64,000 nt of DNA from Lepturacanthus savala (Eukaryota > Chordata > Actinopteri > Scombriformes > Trichiuridae): NCBI GenBank assembly GCA_030544235.1, contig CM060468.1, positions 5,090,758-5,154,757 of the forward strand, given 5' to 3'. Both the position numbers and the translations under genes were made by a program. Numbering within the stretch: position 1 is the stretch's first letter; every line of letters starts with the position of its first letter. The notes under the pieces were generated by a model, which worked only from the letters and a program-made list of their open reading frames with translations, was not told the origin of the DNA and searched no databases. Positions 1 to 12,435 of this stretch are shown here, one piece after another.

Positions 1-1190
1 ATTATGAGTCTGAAATCTCCTTTCTTTCTCTTTTTGTCCGAACAAAACAATTTAAACTTCGCCATTGTGGGCTTATTCAAACAAAAGCAAAAAATACGCC
101 AGTTAATAAGTTGTAACCCCTGATCCAATCAGCTGCTTTAGGACACTTTGAAACCAAATAAATACTAAAAGTGATTGAATCTGTTAAATTAAATCAGTTT
201 CAAGTGATAGTAACAGTCAGGCATGCCTTTAAATAAGTGAAGATGTAGATAAAAAGTGAAAAAATGTAAACGTGACCGTAGAGCCACAGACAGGAAGTGA
301 GGGAAGAGACAGGGACGTGATAAACCAAGGACGCTGCAGTCGTATCGCTGAGGCTTCCAGGAAAACCAGAGAAAGGAGAAATCTTAACCAGTTGACAAAA
401 TGCTAAACCATGTGTTAGGGGGTGGGGGGTGGGGTCTTGTGTGAGGGAATACAGGAGATATGAATTCTGAGGGCGGCTGAGTTCATCTGGATCTAATGAC
501 CTTCACTGACCTCCATCCATCTGGTTATATTCACCGCTGATTCCTGCCTCCCAGAAAGCAAAGTTCCTGTAGCTCAGAACTCTGCTTTGTTACAATTCAT
601 TTGACTTCAATTCTTAAGCTGCTAATTATATCTATGAAATGGGACAATGCCAAAACTGTCATGTGGTGCAAACCTAAAATGTCACACAAAAATGTGATTT
701 TTGTAAAACAAATTCATAGAAATGGGCTTTTACATGACAAGAAACCAACATGAACACAACATGTACAGTTTGCTTCTTAAAACTGTATTTCTGTATTTAT
801 TTAAAAGTTTTTGACTTTTTCATCTTGCCAACCCAGCTTTGTCACTGACCAAAATAATTAATTAATTAAAAAATAACTCTGTGAAAGGATTGTTCTGAGT
901 TCTTATTGTAAAGTTTTAAAGCTGCAGTGGCTCATTTTGCATACAGTTTTGTGCAATGAGACATGTTTCAGAAACTCTCGCATTTATCTTTTATCTCTAA
1001 TAAAGTGGTTTAGACAATTTGCTTGTTTAAAACTGATCGCCTGACCGCTTGTTGCCCTGTGGGACTTTGTCGCCACATTCCTGGCCCTCAGTAATTACTC
1101 GAATGAGTACAATATTATCCTAACCGATAGAAATGACAGCCAAAACTGCAAAAATAAGACCCGAGTGGTTATAAACTTTAATCATCCCAC
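1..1190. other. Intergenic, AT-rich, no gene seen
   Basis: No open frame of note, splice-bounded exon or recognisable repeat is visible. A short G-rich run lies at about 418-436, and 858-872 is a TTAA/TAAT-rich patch. It is ordinary teleost intergenic sequence as far as I can see. Confidence 0.6.
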
Positions 1191-1216
1191 ATGTATGCAC
1201 TTGTAAGGAAAGGCTG

Positions 1217-1346
1217 CACACACACACACACACACACACAAATCCATCCTCACACAGATTTAAACATGCACAACACTAACCTGACTTCAGCCTCACCTTC
1301 ATCTCCCATAACCCCCCACCAGCTCAAGCTGAAAGGCGAACCAGCG

Positions 1347-1394
<48 letters not shown>

Positions 1395-1515
1395 CCATCA
1401 GAAAGACCTCAGTGCTGCATTTGTTTCTAACTAAAACCCCCGGCTCGGCCGACTGGGTTTGTGGGGTTTACATGCAACGCGAGAAGCAGCGCTCACACAC
1501 ACACACACACACACC
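1217..1515. repeat. Three clustered (CA)n microsatellites
   Basis: Perfect or near-perfect CA arrays occur at 1217-1240, 1351-1392 (about 21 units) and 1494-1515, separated by non-repetitive sequence. They create spurious open frames rich in Thr-His on this strand. Such arrays are very common in teleost DNA and are likely length-polymorphic. Confidence 0.95.
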
Positions 1516-2230
1516 CCTCCCTCACTCTGACTTTGTTATTTTTATAATTCAAGATTCGTTGTGGGCAAGAGATGAGGTGACAGGGGGAGCGTGGCACTGA
1601 TAAGGTAGCTAATACCCAGGTTTTTAAGAGGTCAAAGGTCAGCTTTGCTTGACTGGGGGCATGTGGGGGTGGGAGGGTTGGACCGGGGTTGAGGGGAATC
1701 AGGGGAGTTGTCTTTTTACGATTTTATATTTAGCATTAGCAATAACAAAACAAAAAGAAAGCAAGCAAAAAAGCTGCAGAATGTTTTCACTCCAGCGGCT
1801 CAGTGACAGTAAGTTGAATCTGTGTCCCGCAGGAACAGGAAGTCCAGTGGGATCAGTCTTCTGATCTGCCCTTGCACTTAGACAACACACACACACACAC
1901 AGAAACGCACACACTTGCTACCACTAGATTAGGCTGTTGATTGAGCCGGCCTCTAATTTTAGCCGCAGGCCCCCAGCTCTCAACCAGCAGCCCTGTGCGT
2001 CCCGGGTCCGGTTTGGGAATAAGCGGAAGAAAAGGTGATTAATAACTGTCATGTTTGTCGAGGCACGAGATGGGAGGGGGGAGGGGCCGCCGCGATGATG
2101 CTGCAGGGGAAACGGAGTTACACGCGAGACGCTAACAGCTGCTGCCGCCGCTGTTGTTGTTGTTCGAGGGAGGATTGGGTGCGTGTTTCTGCATTTGATG
2201 TGGTGCAGATGCTGCAGATTGAACTTCAAT
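1516..2230. other. Intergenic, with a small GC-rich patch
   Basis: No gene is supported. The stretch holds a perfect DR1 nuclear-receptor-type motif (listed separately), a short CA array at about 1885-1902, and a CpG-containing patch near 2065-2180 with CTG/CCG triplet runs. Open frames on both strands here are short and match nothing I recognise. Confidence 0.5.
1629..1641 (+). promoter_or_regulatory. Perfect DR1 motif (AGGTCA-A-AGGTCA)
   Basis: Two identical AGGTCA hexamers in direct orientation are separated by one base. This is the classical DR1 arrangement bound by RXR heterodimers, HNF4 and COUP-TF family receptors. The sequence match is exact; occupancy is unknown. A second exact copy lies at 43770-43782. 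Confidence 0.4.
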
Positions 2231-3760
2231 GAGAAAATAGGAAGTTGGAGCAGCAGACAGAAGCAATTAGATCAGATCAGCTGCTGAATGAAGAGACATT
2301 TCAGGTCCATCATTTCATTTGTGGAGTATTATTTATATTTTGTTTTACCATTTTAATGATAACATAATAATTTTGTCTATTTATGTAGTTGATTTCTTTA
2401 TGATGATTATTGACCAGTTATACTGTAGTATCCCCTTATTAGTAGTAATAGTATTTCCTACAATATGAGGATTCATTCAAGAAAAGAGATGGAGTGACTC
2501 TGACAGGGAGAAGAGTGAGAAGGATTTGTTATGAAGAAATAGACAGAAAGACATTCAAACAGAATGTGGTGACACACACACACATGCACATGCACGTGCA
2601 CATACACATACTTTCTGCAGCCATCACAGCTGGTCTGCATCCATTTAAATAAGCTGTAGTTCTTCTTTCACCTGTTTTACCCAGCTTTCACCATGACTCT
2701 TATCTATTCATGAACACGATTCCGCTTTTTATGATGTCACATCTTTACTTTGCTGCTGCACGGTGATGTCCTGCTTCATCTTATAGGTTGGACAGACCAC
2801 TAGAGGGCATCAGCTCAGCTTTCTGATAACAGAAACAGCATCACCTGATTCCCTCGCATTCTTCAGACTGGTTTCAAAACACTATTATGTCTTGAAGAGC
2901 GTTTTTACTCCAGTCTTGAAATGTGAATGAAATCCTTGAGGCCACATTTTACTCTATACCACCAGTATATTGCTGTGTTATTCTTACATTTTACAGATAT
3001 TGATCACATCAGATACACTTTATTTTCTGTAAGGTACAAACAGAGTTAAAATGTACAAGTTGTAACCTCTCAGTGTAAAAATGCATTCCAAACTTAAAGT
3101 AAAAAAAGTAGTATTATATATATATAACATATATAATACATATATTATGTTAATGCATATATATATGCATATATTTGTTAATGCATGTTGATGACGTTGA
3201 CTACATTATTTTATATGTAGATTTGATGCTTTGATGTAAAGCAATACATTATATTGATCAAAATAAATAAATATAATAATATTTATAATATAATAATAAA
3301 TAAATAATTATTCCTTTATTTTTTATATAAATTCTGTATCATTTTTATACATATAGTCAAATATAAGAAGTTTTTTCTGAATGTAAAGAAGCTGAATTAT
3401 ACAGTGGTTTGAATTATAAATACCTCAAAATTGTGCTTACAGACAGTACTTAGGAGAATCTTTTTAGTTACATGCAAGGGCAGGTTAAACTAATGAAAGT
3501 TCAAAATACTAATTAACAAAGAGGCACAGTTTTTATTGTGGAGCTGGATGAAAAAAAAATGAAAATTATAGAGCAAAATATTAAAATAACCTTCAAAAGA
3601 CATTGGAACAGTTGTAATAATTGGCATGGAGAGTTTTGGCCGGGCAAAGTGTAAGGAGGAGTGTGTTTGTAGGTTTACTACATGAAAATAATACATGTTT
3701 AAAGATCTAGATCCAGGTCTAGATGTTTAAGTGTCCTGTCACAAGATATTTCACACTCTC
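2231..3760. other. AT-rich intergenic tract
   Basis: No gene is seen. A short alternating CA/GT stretch lies at about 2573-2610. Positions 3105-3330 are AT-only low-complexity sequence made of TATATA and AATAATA runs. One CTCF-like motif at 2797-2810 is listed separately. Confidence 0.5.
2797..2810 (+). promoter_or_regulatory. CTCF-like motif
   Basis: The 13 bases CCACTAGAGGGCA fit the core of the vertebrate CTCF consensus (CCASYAGRKGGCRS) at every position except the final S, where a T follows. In forward orientation it points toward foxl2. The match is visible in the sequence; binding is inference, because such a short motif also occurs by chance and inside repeats. Confidence 0.35.
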
Positions 3761-4156
3761 TCACATCGCTCACGCACTCTTTCACCCGCGCACGCACACA
3801 CTCCCACGTACACACCCAGATACACTACACCCATAGATTATATTGCTTGTCAATGCCGTGTAGAAGGGCTTAATCTTAATTAGCGGCCAACGTTGGAGAT
3901 GTTTAGACGTTCCTGTCGGCGCCAATCACTTAGAGTTGAGCTGTGTTTTTTTTTTTTCTTTTTTCGAACAAATCAGCCACGTTTGACCTTATCCTGGTAA
4001 GCACCTGTTCAATCACGGCGGCATAGGTACACTCCTGGTATGATTTGATCTGAAAAGTTACAGGGTGAGTGTGTAACACAGAGGACGACGTAAGCTTTGA
4101 AAAAGGTGCAAATACGCAAGTGTTGGACTGAATCCTGAATCCAGAGTCCACATGGA

Positions 4157-4178
4157 ACGTGCACGTGGGCGTGCACGT
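4157..4178. promoter_or_regulatory. 8-bp inverted repeat with CACGTG E-box
   Basis: ACGTGCAC at 4157-4164 is mirrored exactly by GTGCACGT at 4171-4178 across a 6-base GTGGGC spacer. The spacer junctions also create CACGTG (4162-4167) and GGCGTG. CACGTG and ACGTG/GCGTG cores are bound by bHLH and bHLH-PAS families. The symmetry is seen directly; function is inferred. Confidence 0.35.
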
Positions 4179-4371
4179 ACATCTGTGAGTGTGTGAGTGA
4201 CCTCAGCGCGTCCACCGTCCTCCATCTCCGGGCCCTGCAGACTGTGTATCCCCTCATGAGTGGGAGGCTCCGGGGCGTTTGATGTAGCTGACAGTCGCCT
4301 CCTGTCTCCCTCTGGCCTCAGATCAGTGGCCCCGGTTGAGATGACCAAACCCACTCGGTCAGGTCCTCCTC

Positions 4372-4397
4372 GGTCACATGACCCGGGTCACGTGACC
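4372..4397. promoter_or_regulatory. Tandem pair of GGTCA...TGACC palindromes
   Basis: GGTCACATGACC (4372-4383) and GGTCACGTGACC (4386-4397) lie two bases apart. The second is a perfect 12-bp palindrome and contains GTCACGTGAC, the consensus of the TFEB/TFE3 CLEAR element. Both also look like inverted receptor half-sites with a two-base spacer. They are not estrogen response elements, which need three. Confidence 0.45.
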
Positions 4398-4620
4398 TAG
4401 CCGGGGGCAGCCTGACGGCGGTTGCTCGCCCTCGCCTCCTCATGCGGTGGGAAAACATTCCGACAGCTGGCCTCGGACGGTTTCAGAAACATCTGCAGCG
4501 TCCGCCGCTGGTGAGAATCTCACCCCCCGCTGCTCCAGAACATAACCATATGATAATAGACTCGGCGGATTAGGGGGCCGATATTGAAAGGCCGCCTTTA
4601 TCTACAGTATCCATTGCTCT

Positions 4621-6189
4621 TGCGTCCCATGGCGCGTTTTCAAACAGTTGTGGGAGAGCGAAAGGCTTTTTAAAGACCCTTCATCATAGCCTGACACACA
4701 GAGTGGACTTATCTGTGGAGGTGGTGGGGTTATTGCTTATCTTAAAGAAGATCTGAGTGTGTGTGTGCATATGTGTGTGTGTATCTGTCTCTGTGTGTGT
4801 GCATGCCAAAGAGCACTCCATAGCCTTTGACATATTGTTAATTTGAAGAATGTTTGAAGTATGATGCAACATCAGCTGCTCTCACTTAGCTTTGAGCTGC
4901 TTTCCTCTGAAAAGTCCCCTCCGGTCTCAAATTACGACAGAGACAGCACCAGTACCACTGGTGAGTGAATTGTTAAAAAAAAAAAAAAAAAGAAAATCTG
5001 CTTTAAATGCCTCGTTAATGTGGTTAATACTGTAACACGCGTTCCTTATGAGATTCATTCGACATTTTTATTTATAAAACTGACAACAAAAAAAAAGTCG
5101 AAGTCTCTAAAAATCCAAAATGTGGAATAGATAAGATCCATATCTGTTTTGGAAATTTGTGATCGGTTAGTGCATCGCTGAGGCACAGACTCCAGTTAGG
5201 GACTGTTATGAATAATATTCTGTTGAGTTATGCACAGAGCGTCTTTGTTGTGATGTGGATGTTAGCATTAGTGGGTCGAGTGAAACTGTTTTTCCCGAAT
5301 TTCCAAAACCTGTTGGTTGGATGTGTGTGGTAGACATTATTTTGTTTCCATTGGGCTCCATTTGTTTCTGTTCCTTATAACCTGGAGGAAGGTGTTTGAC
5401 TAAACCTCTTCCTCCTCTTGTCATGATGTAATGTAAAGAGTTATCTCCATTGTTAAGTCAAAGTATACCCGAGTGTTCTCATCGTTTTCCTCCGAACATG
5501 AGCTCATTTGTTCATTTACCGCCCGGGCTGGCCTCTGTCCATCCTCCACTTCCCAACAGTTCCTGTTGGGGCTCGGCCAGCTCTCCAGCGCAAGTCCCAG
5601 CGTTTGGTACTTGAGGATCAGTTGGAATTTTACATGAGCAGCCGGGCTAATCCTGATGCTAGCGCTTGATAAACAAGAGAGGACAGGATTCATGGCGCCG
5701 CGTGGCTGCGGTTGCACAGAGGATATCAGGTAGAAAAGCTTTTCACACACAGTTGTCGTGTTAATAACTGACACGTTGAATCTGGTAAATCTAACAGGTT
5801 TAATATCAATGGAAGCTGCATCGGTGTTGACATTTATTATAATTTGTCATAAATTAAAACAATATGCAAACTTATTACAAATATTATTGCAAATATACTG
5901 TGTGTATGCTTATGGAAAAATACAATGTCTTATCTGATGTTCTTTTCATTCTTTAGCTCCATCAAGCAATAAATACTGTGAATAAAGTTATTAGTATTCT
6001 ATTGAGAATAATTACGAGTTAAAATATATTTTGTAAAACAATTGTTAATCAAAACTATACATGCCCACATTAGTCAAACTGATGGGAATTAGATGAGGGA
6101 TATGAAACAGAATAATGGATCGTTAAATTTAATTTGTGGTATAAGTGAGATTTTTATTGCTTTTTAATTATAAGAATGTCTAGATGTTC
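4621..6189. other. Intergenic, no gene seen
   Basis: The stretch contains a TG/CA-rich segment at about 4755-4802 and A-runs near 4975-4992. The remainder is ordinary mixed sequence that becomes AT-rich after 5800. Open frames are short and unrecognised. Confidence 0.5.
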
Positions 6190-6437
6190 TATAAATTCTT
6201 CCCATGTTTCAAAAGCTGAATCCACAGAGCCGTATTCATAAAATAAGCTGCCCAGAATTCCGTGAAGTTGTGATGTCACAACTACACAGTCACCGCCCAG
6301 CCACCACCATTCACAGCCAATCAAATCAGCCAATCAGAGGAGAGGCTCATTAATATGAATATGAATGAGACGGACACAATGCTTCATAGAGGAGATGTAA
6401 AACTATAATGAAACTATTCCAAACATATTCCATTAGA
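6190..6437 (-). repeat. Interspersed repeat copy (family with 35880-36220)
   Basis: Read on the minus strand, this segment aligns with 35880-36220 on the plus strand. A 20-base block at 6262-6281 is the exact reverse complement of 36103-36122 (core GTGACATCACAA). A second block at 6323-6341, containing CCAATCAG, matches 36044-36062. The motifs resemble a dispersed repeat I associate with teleost genomes. The 5' part present in the other copy is missing here, where the next repeat begins. Confidence 0.7.
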
Positions 6438-7104
6438 GATGTCAAAAATTAGTAACAAATTATTGAAATTACTAAGATTTAGTACTTAAGTAAAAGTACC
6501 AATACCCTGCAAAATATTATTTAGTAAAAATAAAAGTACTACATAAAGTCTTTAGTAAAAGTACTAAGTACTGAATGTAGACATATTTATTTATTTATGC
6601 CTCTGTCAATGTCACAACATTGATATCAATATTGTGTGTGTTCTCTGCAATACTGTGTATACTCTTACTTAAAATTCTATGACAAGTTATTTAGTAATTT
6701 ATCATTAAGACATGATATAGTTCTAAATCATTTTTTTTTTTAATTGAAGGAATTTACTTGCCAACATATTCACAACAATGTGCTAATATCAGTAAAAGTA
6801 AAACACAACAGCAACTCTCTTCAAATTTTGTACCAACCCAACATTATCAGCAAGATTTGCTTTTCCAAAGTCGTTCCCGCTAACCATCGTACACAATAAA
6901 TGTAGCCTAATGTATGTTGAAGTAGAGGCAGGCAACCTGATTGGTTGCAAACAACACCACGATGCAACCCAGAAGGTAATTTTCCATGAAAGTAAAAGTA
7001 AAAGTATGCATTATTATTTTTCTTAAGTAAAGAACAAATACAAAAAACTACTTAAGTACAGTAACAAAATCAAAATACTTTGCTACATTCCACCACTGTT
7101 AACC
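6438..7104 (-). repeat. Teleost interspersed repeat ending in CACCACTG (hAT-like, nonautonomous)
   Basis: The segment is packed with AAGTA/AGTACTT words. It ends on the plus strand in ATTCCACCACTG (to about 7098), which read in reverse gives the CAGTGGTGGAA terminus of a very common fish repeat. The AGTACTTAAGTA-type subterminal words at 6480-6570 and 7045-7060 fit that family. No transposase frame is present. The left boundary is not clearly defined, so the element is probably degraded or nested beside the previous repeat. Confidence 0.6.
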
Positions 7105-7109
7105 TTCGA

Positions 7110-7760
7110 CTCTTCAATAAGACAATAAGCCATTGTCTTTATTACCACACATGAGCAGATCTGCTGCTTGACAGTTAAATGTAAAGACTCCACCTGTCAG
7201 CTCCATCGCGCAATGTACAGCAACGTTTACAATTTGCACTGGCATCGCCTTTGACCTTTCACCTACATGTAGTGACCTCAGGGGTCTGCCCTTGTCTTTC
7301 AACCCCCGAGCCGCGTAGCCGCCGGCCCCTGTAGGTCAGCGTGGATGAAAGCCCCCCGAAGAGGAAGCGGCGCATGTTGAGTTTGTTTAACATGGAGCTT
7401 AATGGATTCCTGCTTATGCATGCATGTGTGAACGTCCGCTTCCCTTTGCCCGGGCGCAGACACGCGTGACCACGCACACGCTCGCTCCATCGGGGAGGGG
7501 GGGGACAGGATGGGCACCCAGACACATAATGCCCATGCCGACCGGGGCTCGCGGAGGCGGTGACGCGGTGGCAGACGGTTGGCCAAGGCGGGCATGGCGG
7601 GCCACAATGGAAGGATGTGGGGCATTGTTTCGCGCCATGGGGCAAAGGGGCGAGGGCTGTCGGAGGCGAGCGTCGCGGGTCCACACATGTGACGAGGCCG
7701 ATGACTGATGGTCGTAAGAGCTGAGCTGGAGCAAGTGGAAATAAACCTGAACATGACCTT
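7110..7760. promoter_or_regulatory. GC-rich, low-repeat candidate regulatory tract
   Basis: Between about 7240 and 7720 GC and CpG content rise clearly above the flanks. The sequence is not repetitive and contains GTTTGTTTAACA (forkhead-like) near 7380-7393, an ACGCGT at about 7461, and TGACCT-type half-sites. Several overlapping open frames exist on both strands, up to 219 codons. They are Pro/Arg-rich by composition and match no family I know, so I do not call them genes. Confidence 0.25.
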
Positions 7761-9070
7761 TTCCCTTTTTCACCTTGGCCTATATAATACAACGCTATGA
7801 ATGACATAATAAGGTCAGGAAGGGAAGGAGAAAAAAGGTATGAATAGAGAAATATTGCACAATTAAAGGTGCTTTTCCCACGACTTTTCTCGCAAAACAG
7901 TCGTAGCTTATAAACCAAAGCGCCTCGGATCCTCCTGAACTCGGCGTGAGGATAAATTTAGCACATTTCAACTGTCCTCGGCAGCCATGTATAATTTGAT
8001 CGGGCGACATCAATGAGAATGTAAGTTGGAGCGGGTTCGAAACTGTGGAATGTGCCACAGCCAATCAGGCGCCTCAATCTCAGGCCGACGGCCAATCAGG
8101 TCATGGCACCTCGGGTCCCCCCGGAGACCGCTGAACTCCGCGGCGGAGGACATTTCTGAAGAGATCGTGAACTTTTCACTCCAGGAGATCTGTGCTTCCT
8201 TTTCTCCTTCCATAAATTGCTTTTTTTTCTCTTTTTCTAGTCTTAGAGAAGTATGTCTCTGGTAATTGTATTTTGCCTCATGCCAAAGAAATGTTTCCTC
8301 TCTCACCACTGTGATCTCTCTCTTTCTCATTCTGTCTCTCTGTCTGTCTGTCTCCCCCCCCTCGTCTCAATCGAGTGATGGGAAAAGAGCTCGAGCAGGA
8401 ATTTCTGTGTCTGTGAGTGCTGTTTGGTTAGACAGAGTCATATAACACGGCTATGGCGCGTTCACATGTGCCTGAGCGTTGGGGCAGCGACGGCTATTTA
8501 CATTAAAGAGCCCAGAGCGGGCAGCACTGGGGCTCCCAGCCCTCCATGGTTACATTAAGTGAAATAGAATCAGCCTAACCCTCACCACACTCACCGCTCT
8601 GTCTCTGTCTTCTGTCCCAACACTTTGTCTGTCTGCCTCCTGCTCTCACACTTCTGTCCATGATCATGCTTCATTGTGCTCTCCAGAAGTCTCCAAAGGC
8701 GTCTCCAGGTCACTTCAGCGCCGCTTCCACTTTCCATCCTTTCCCCTTTTTTGGCCGACGCTGTTCACGCCGCTCAAGACCGGGGGGAAGAGCAGCGCCG
8801 CGCGAGCTCTCGATTCCATGCGGAGCGAGCTCTTTCATAACAACGGAAGTGTTTCAGGCACCGTCACATCTGTCATTGGTAAAAAAAAATCAGTGGCCTT
8901 TCGCTGGCTCTCGGCCACCCACCCCTGCAGTTCGCACCCAGTACTGCAACATCTGGCGGGAGTGGAGCCATGCCTCACCTCCACCTTTACCTCTTCACCT
9001 CTGCTATCCAGCTGCTTTGGTGGAAAACGCAGTGCAGATATACCCCCTCTTCTGAAGTTCAAACACATAT
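7761..9070. other. Intergenic, moderately complex, no gene seen
   Basis: The sequence is mixed and non-repetitive, with pyrimidine-rich simple sequence at about 8310-8360. Around 8480-8580 it has the compact, AT/GC-balanced look of conserved noncoding DNA, including ATTTACATTAAAGAG. Positions 8740-8830 are CpG-richer. No exon is supported. Confidence 0.4.
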
Positions 9071-9074
9071 GTGC

Positions 9075-9460
9075 TTAAAGGAGTAGTTGGACATTTTTTT
9101 GAGGGAAACATGCTTATTTACTTTCTTGTTGGGTTACATTGGCAGAGTGATACGAAATCTCATGTTTCTTAGTTAAATAGGAAGCGTGAGCCAGCAGCTG
9201 ATTAGCTTAGCTCAGCATGAAGACTGAAAATGGGCCTCTGTTGTGGCTCAGTCCAAAGGTAACACAATCTAACTACCGCCATTTTGAAGGCTCTTATTAG
9301 CACTGTGTTTGGCCACAAAACAGCATAAAACCACAAATTGACATTTTAACACGTGTACAGATTAATCAAATGAGAGATAACGTAAAAATTAATGAAGCCT
9401 AAAGGGTGCTAATAGTTAGATTTTTATTTGCTTTCGGTTACAGCTAAGATAGCTTGTGGT
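9075..9460 (+). repeat. Widespread percomorph interspersed repeat (divergent copy)
   Basis: Recognised by ordered words typical of a very common fish repeat: AAGGAGTAGTTGGACATTT at the left end, then AGCAGCTGATTAGCTTAGC, AGCATGAAGACTGAAAA, and GTCCAAAGGTAACACAATCT, followed by an ACCACAAATTGACATTTT block. The copy is diverged and carries no open frame. I recall the family but not its formal class. Confidence 0.7.
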
Positions 9461-12430
9461 AAAATAATAATAACATATTTATTGTATACACATTGGATTG
9501 GTATCAATCTTCTAATTTTTAGTCATTTTTAAACTTTTGATAAATTGTTTGATCTGGAGAATCAGACTTGGATTTGGCTGCTGTTGGATGAAGCTCAGCT
9601 GCAGTCAAATATCTTCCTCACACACCCACACCAAGTTACCATGACTAATACCGTACCTCTTGGCAGGCACCGGCTGAGTTCAAAGGTCAGTCTTGTGTCA
9701 ATAAACAGGGGACCATGTGATTGGCTCCACAGTGACTCAAAGCATTACTGTAGCTGTCTTTGATTGGTGTAAACCCAGGCTACCACCTCTGAAACTATCT
9801 TTCAGTTATTTTGTTTCACTTCTGAGACATAAAAATATGTCATAGACAGCCTCCTGGAGTGATCGAGGTGTATATCACCAACACACACATATCCATAATC
9901 AATAAGAAGAATAAACAGGTGAAGGTTAATCAAATTACCCTGCACCCGAAGCAGTAAATTACAGCCTTATCGTTTGCAGAAACGTCCACATTGACAGAGC
10001 TCTTAATATTTTGCAGTGTTTTTTGGATTTGGTCGAGAGCTAAACTTGAGTCCCGACTTTGACCCCCCTTGAGATCAATTCCTTTGCTTTTTAACCTGTC
10101 GGTGGCTCTACCTCCAGCCGGCTCCAAAAGAACAGGTATAGTGTTTCTCCCTGAGCTTTACACTGAGCTTGACCCCGCCGCATAGAAAACATGTTAGATA
10201 ATGGGCCCGGCTGGCTGGTGGGGCCAAGTCGCAGCGTTTGATCAGGAAATCCTGCATGCGGCTGTACTGGATGGAAATCTGATTAGTAACCTTGGTGACA
10301 AAGCGATGGGATCCACAAGGCTTTGCTTCAATCAGATGTGACAGGCTGAGTTTTTTGTCCATGGCTCCAGCGCAGCAGGATCACCCCGGCCTATAGGACC
10401 GAGTTAGAGCATTAGATAAAGTGCCGCGGAGCCTAATTGAATGCATCAGCCGAGGGCGGGAGACGGACCTCTGATTGTGCACAGATAACCCTGCACCATT
10501 TACCTGATTTAACTGTTCCCAGCGTCCTACGTGCTGCATGACGCCTCTTTCTGCAAGAAAAAAAAGAGCTGGATGGTTGGATACGGCCCCATATATTAAA
10601 CAATTTCACTAGAGATCTCGAGATGTTTATGTGCCTTTTAAGGGTGTAGAGGGAGCGGGGCCAAGACGATGCAGTGGCCAGGAAAATCAGCAACCTGAAG
10701 GGTGAAAGTAGATTCCAGTAGTCAGGAATTTCTAAGCATAACAAACATGTCAGACCTATTTAGCAGGCAACGGCAGGTCGCTAGCCGGAGCTGTGAGGTG
10801 TATATTGTTTCTGATTAGGTTTTTCTATGCTCACGTTGCCGCACTTTGTAACAATTTACTTTAAATTCATTAGAAGCTTCAAACATTTTGCTTTGCCATC
10901 TCCATAGAAAATAAATCAGTCCTATGGAAGGAATGAAGCAGAGAGTTAGCTAATTAGCAGCGGCCTCTGATCTTGTGTCCCTTCTATTCTCTGCATCAAA
11001 AGACAATTAAGTTGTATTCTTTTTACTTTAGCCAAAGTTATAATCTCTGCAAAACTTCCAATTCACTTTTTTTGTTTTAGCTACACAATAATCAAGCAAA
11101 GATCACTATCAATACTTCTTAACACTCATTCCATAAATCTGGAATTGTAAATCTATTCCTTCCCCCCTGGGGTCATGGATATTGATATAAAAGGGGAAAT
11201 ATTTCACACTAAAACACCTTATCCCCTCTCTTTCTCTCTCTTTCTCTGTGTGTGCATGTGTGTGTGTGTGTCTCCCCTGGGGATATTGAACAAAAGGGAT
11301 GAATTGGGTGACCATAAAAAGTCAGAGCAGGCCGATAATTTCCCAGACATCTGCGAAAAGTGTAACCTTCCCGTCGCTCTCATGATGTCAGCGGGCTGTT
11401 GTGTTCAGCGGGGGATTGGGCTAAAACACTTGTGACGGAGCCAAGGTAAACCATTCCAAATGGAGCGCGGCGCGGGAAAAGGGACACCATCGCAACAAAA
11501 GGAGTTAGATATGGATCGTTGGGTCTGCGCACCGGCCCCAGCTTGAGCCAATTATTGGTGTCATCTTGATCCAATTTAATCAATCTGAGGGAGGACTCGG
11601 GGAGTGGAGGGGGAGGGGGGCGTGGGTGCAAACGTTGGTCAAATATCCTGAGCTGACTGAGCCGTAGACCCCATCACCACCGCTGCCGCCACCCACCGTC
11701 ACATGACTCAAAAAAACATCTCTTCATACCTGCCCACCCCCCGTCTATACCCGAATCGATGCAAATATTTCTCTAAAAAAAAATCACCAAACTTCATATT
11801 CCACTGATTCCACGTATAAGCCCAACAATAACCCAGCAAGGCTTGAGTTTGATCTGGGGGGAAGTGGATTTGCGAGGAAATTAATACAAACACAGATTAT
11901 GCGGATGGATTTCATAATATTCAAATTTTAGGTAAATGCGTCGGCGCCAAGTTTTTTTTTTTTCTTTTCTTTTCCCCGTGCCAGTAACTTACACCAATCC
12001 TTCCTCTGAAAATGTAACAGGAGATACGGCTAAGCGCTCATTGCCTCAAGGCATTGGATCCCACTGCTGAGCGGGGCTTAGTGTTTGGACTACGCAGCTA
12101 CACTGTTGTTTCAACAGCCTTTTTATTGCTTTTTTTTACCTTATATTTACCATGAGTGAAACACCGATGCTGTTTTGGAAGAACACCCTTCCACATTCAC
12201 CATTACGCACAACCGTGTTTTTTCAAACCAAGGTCTACTGTAAATTTCCTCTGCCAGAGCCCCTGGTCGGTAGATAGTACATTCCTATGGACAAGGTACC
12301 ATTGCTGCACATTTTCCAGAGCTGAATATTCACTTGTTGGTCAAACAGAGACCTCATGTCTGCTATTACTTCGTGTGCAGCTTCATTTACTGGTTACCAT
12401 GGATACAAAGAGCAATATTGTACTGATGAG
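9461..12430. other. Intergenic with unique, possibly conserved tracts
   Basis: No gene is supported. Positions about 10060-10480 and 11440-11640 are non-repetitive, evenly composed and contain homeodomain-type words (CCTAATTGAATGCAT near 10430; CAATTATTGG and CAATTTAATCAATC near 11547-11586). These are the sort of tracts that turn out to be conserved noncoding elements. A minus-strand open frame at 10108-10362 (84 codons) covers part of the first but resembles no protein I know. A short TG-rich patch lies at 11247-11270. Confidence 0.35.
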
Positions 12431-12435
12431 CTAAA

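Larger units (their letters stand above)
3761..4620. promoter_or_regulatory. Candidate regulatory module with palindromic E-box/receptor motifs
   Basis: This stretch is GC-richer and less repetitive than its flanks. It concentrates palindromic motifs: an 8-bp inverted repeat at 4157-4178 containing CACGTG, and two 12-bp GGTCA-type palindromes at 4372-4397. There are also CpG-containing segments around 4380-4520. No coding exon is visible. Enhancer or CpG-rich regulatory DNA is the likeliest reading, but it rests on composition and motifs only. Confidence 0.3.

Noticed and set aside
4372..4397. Estrogen response elements in the GGTCA...TGACC palindromes
   Set aside because: An ERE needs a three-base spacer; both units here have two. 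E-box/CLEAR-type recognition fits better.
7259..7918. 219-codon minus-strand open frame
   Set aside because: It is one of several overlapping frames in a GC-rich segment, with no known motif. The length can arise from low stop-codon density.
10108..10362. 84-codon minus-strand frame in a unique tract
   Set aside because: It looks more like conserved noncoding texture. There is no family resemblance and no splice-site pair that would make it an exon.
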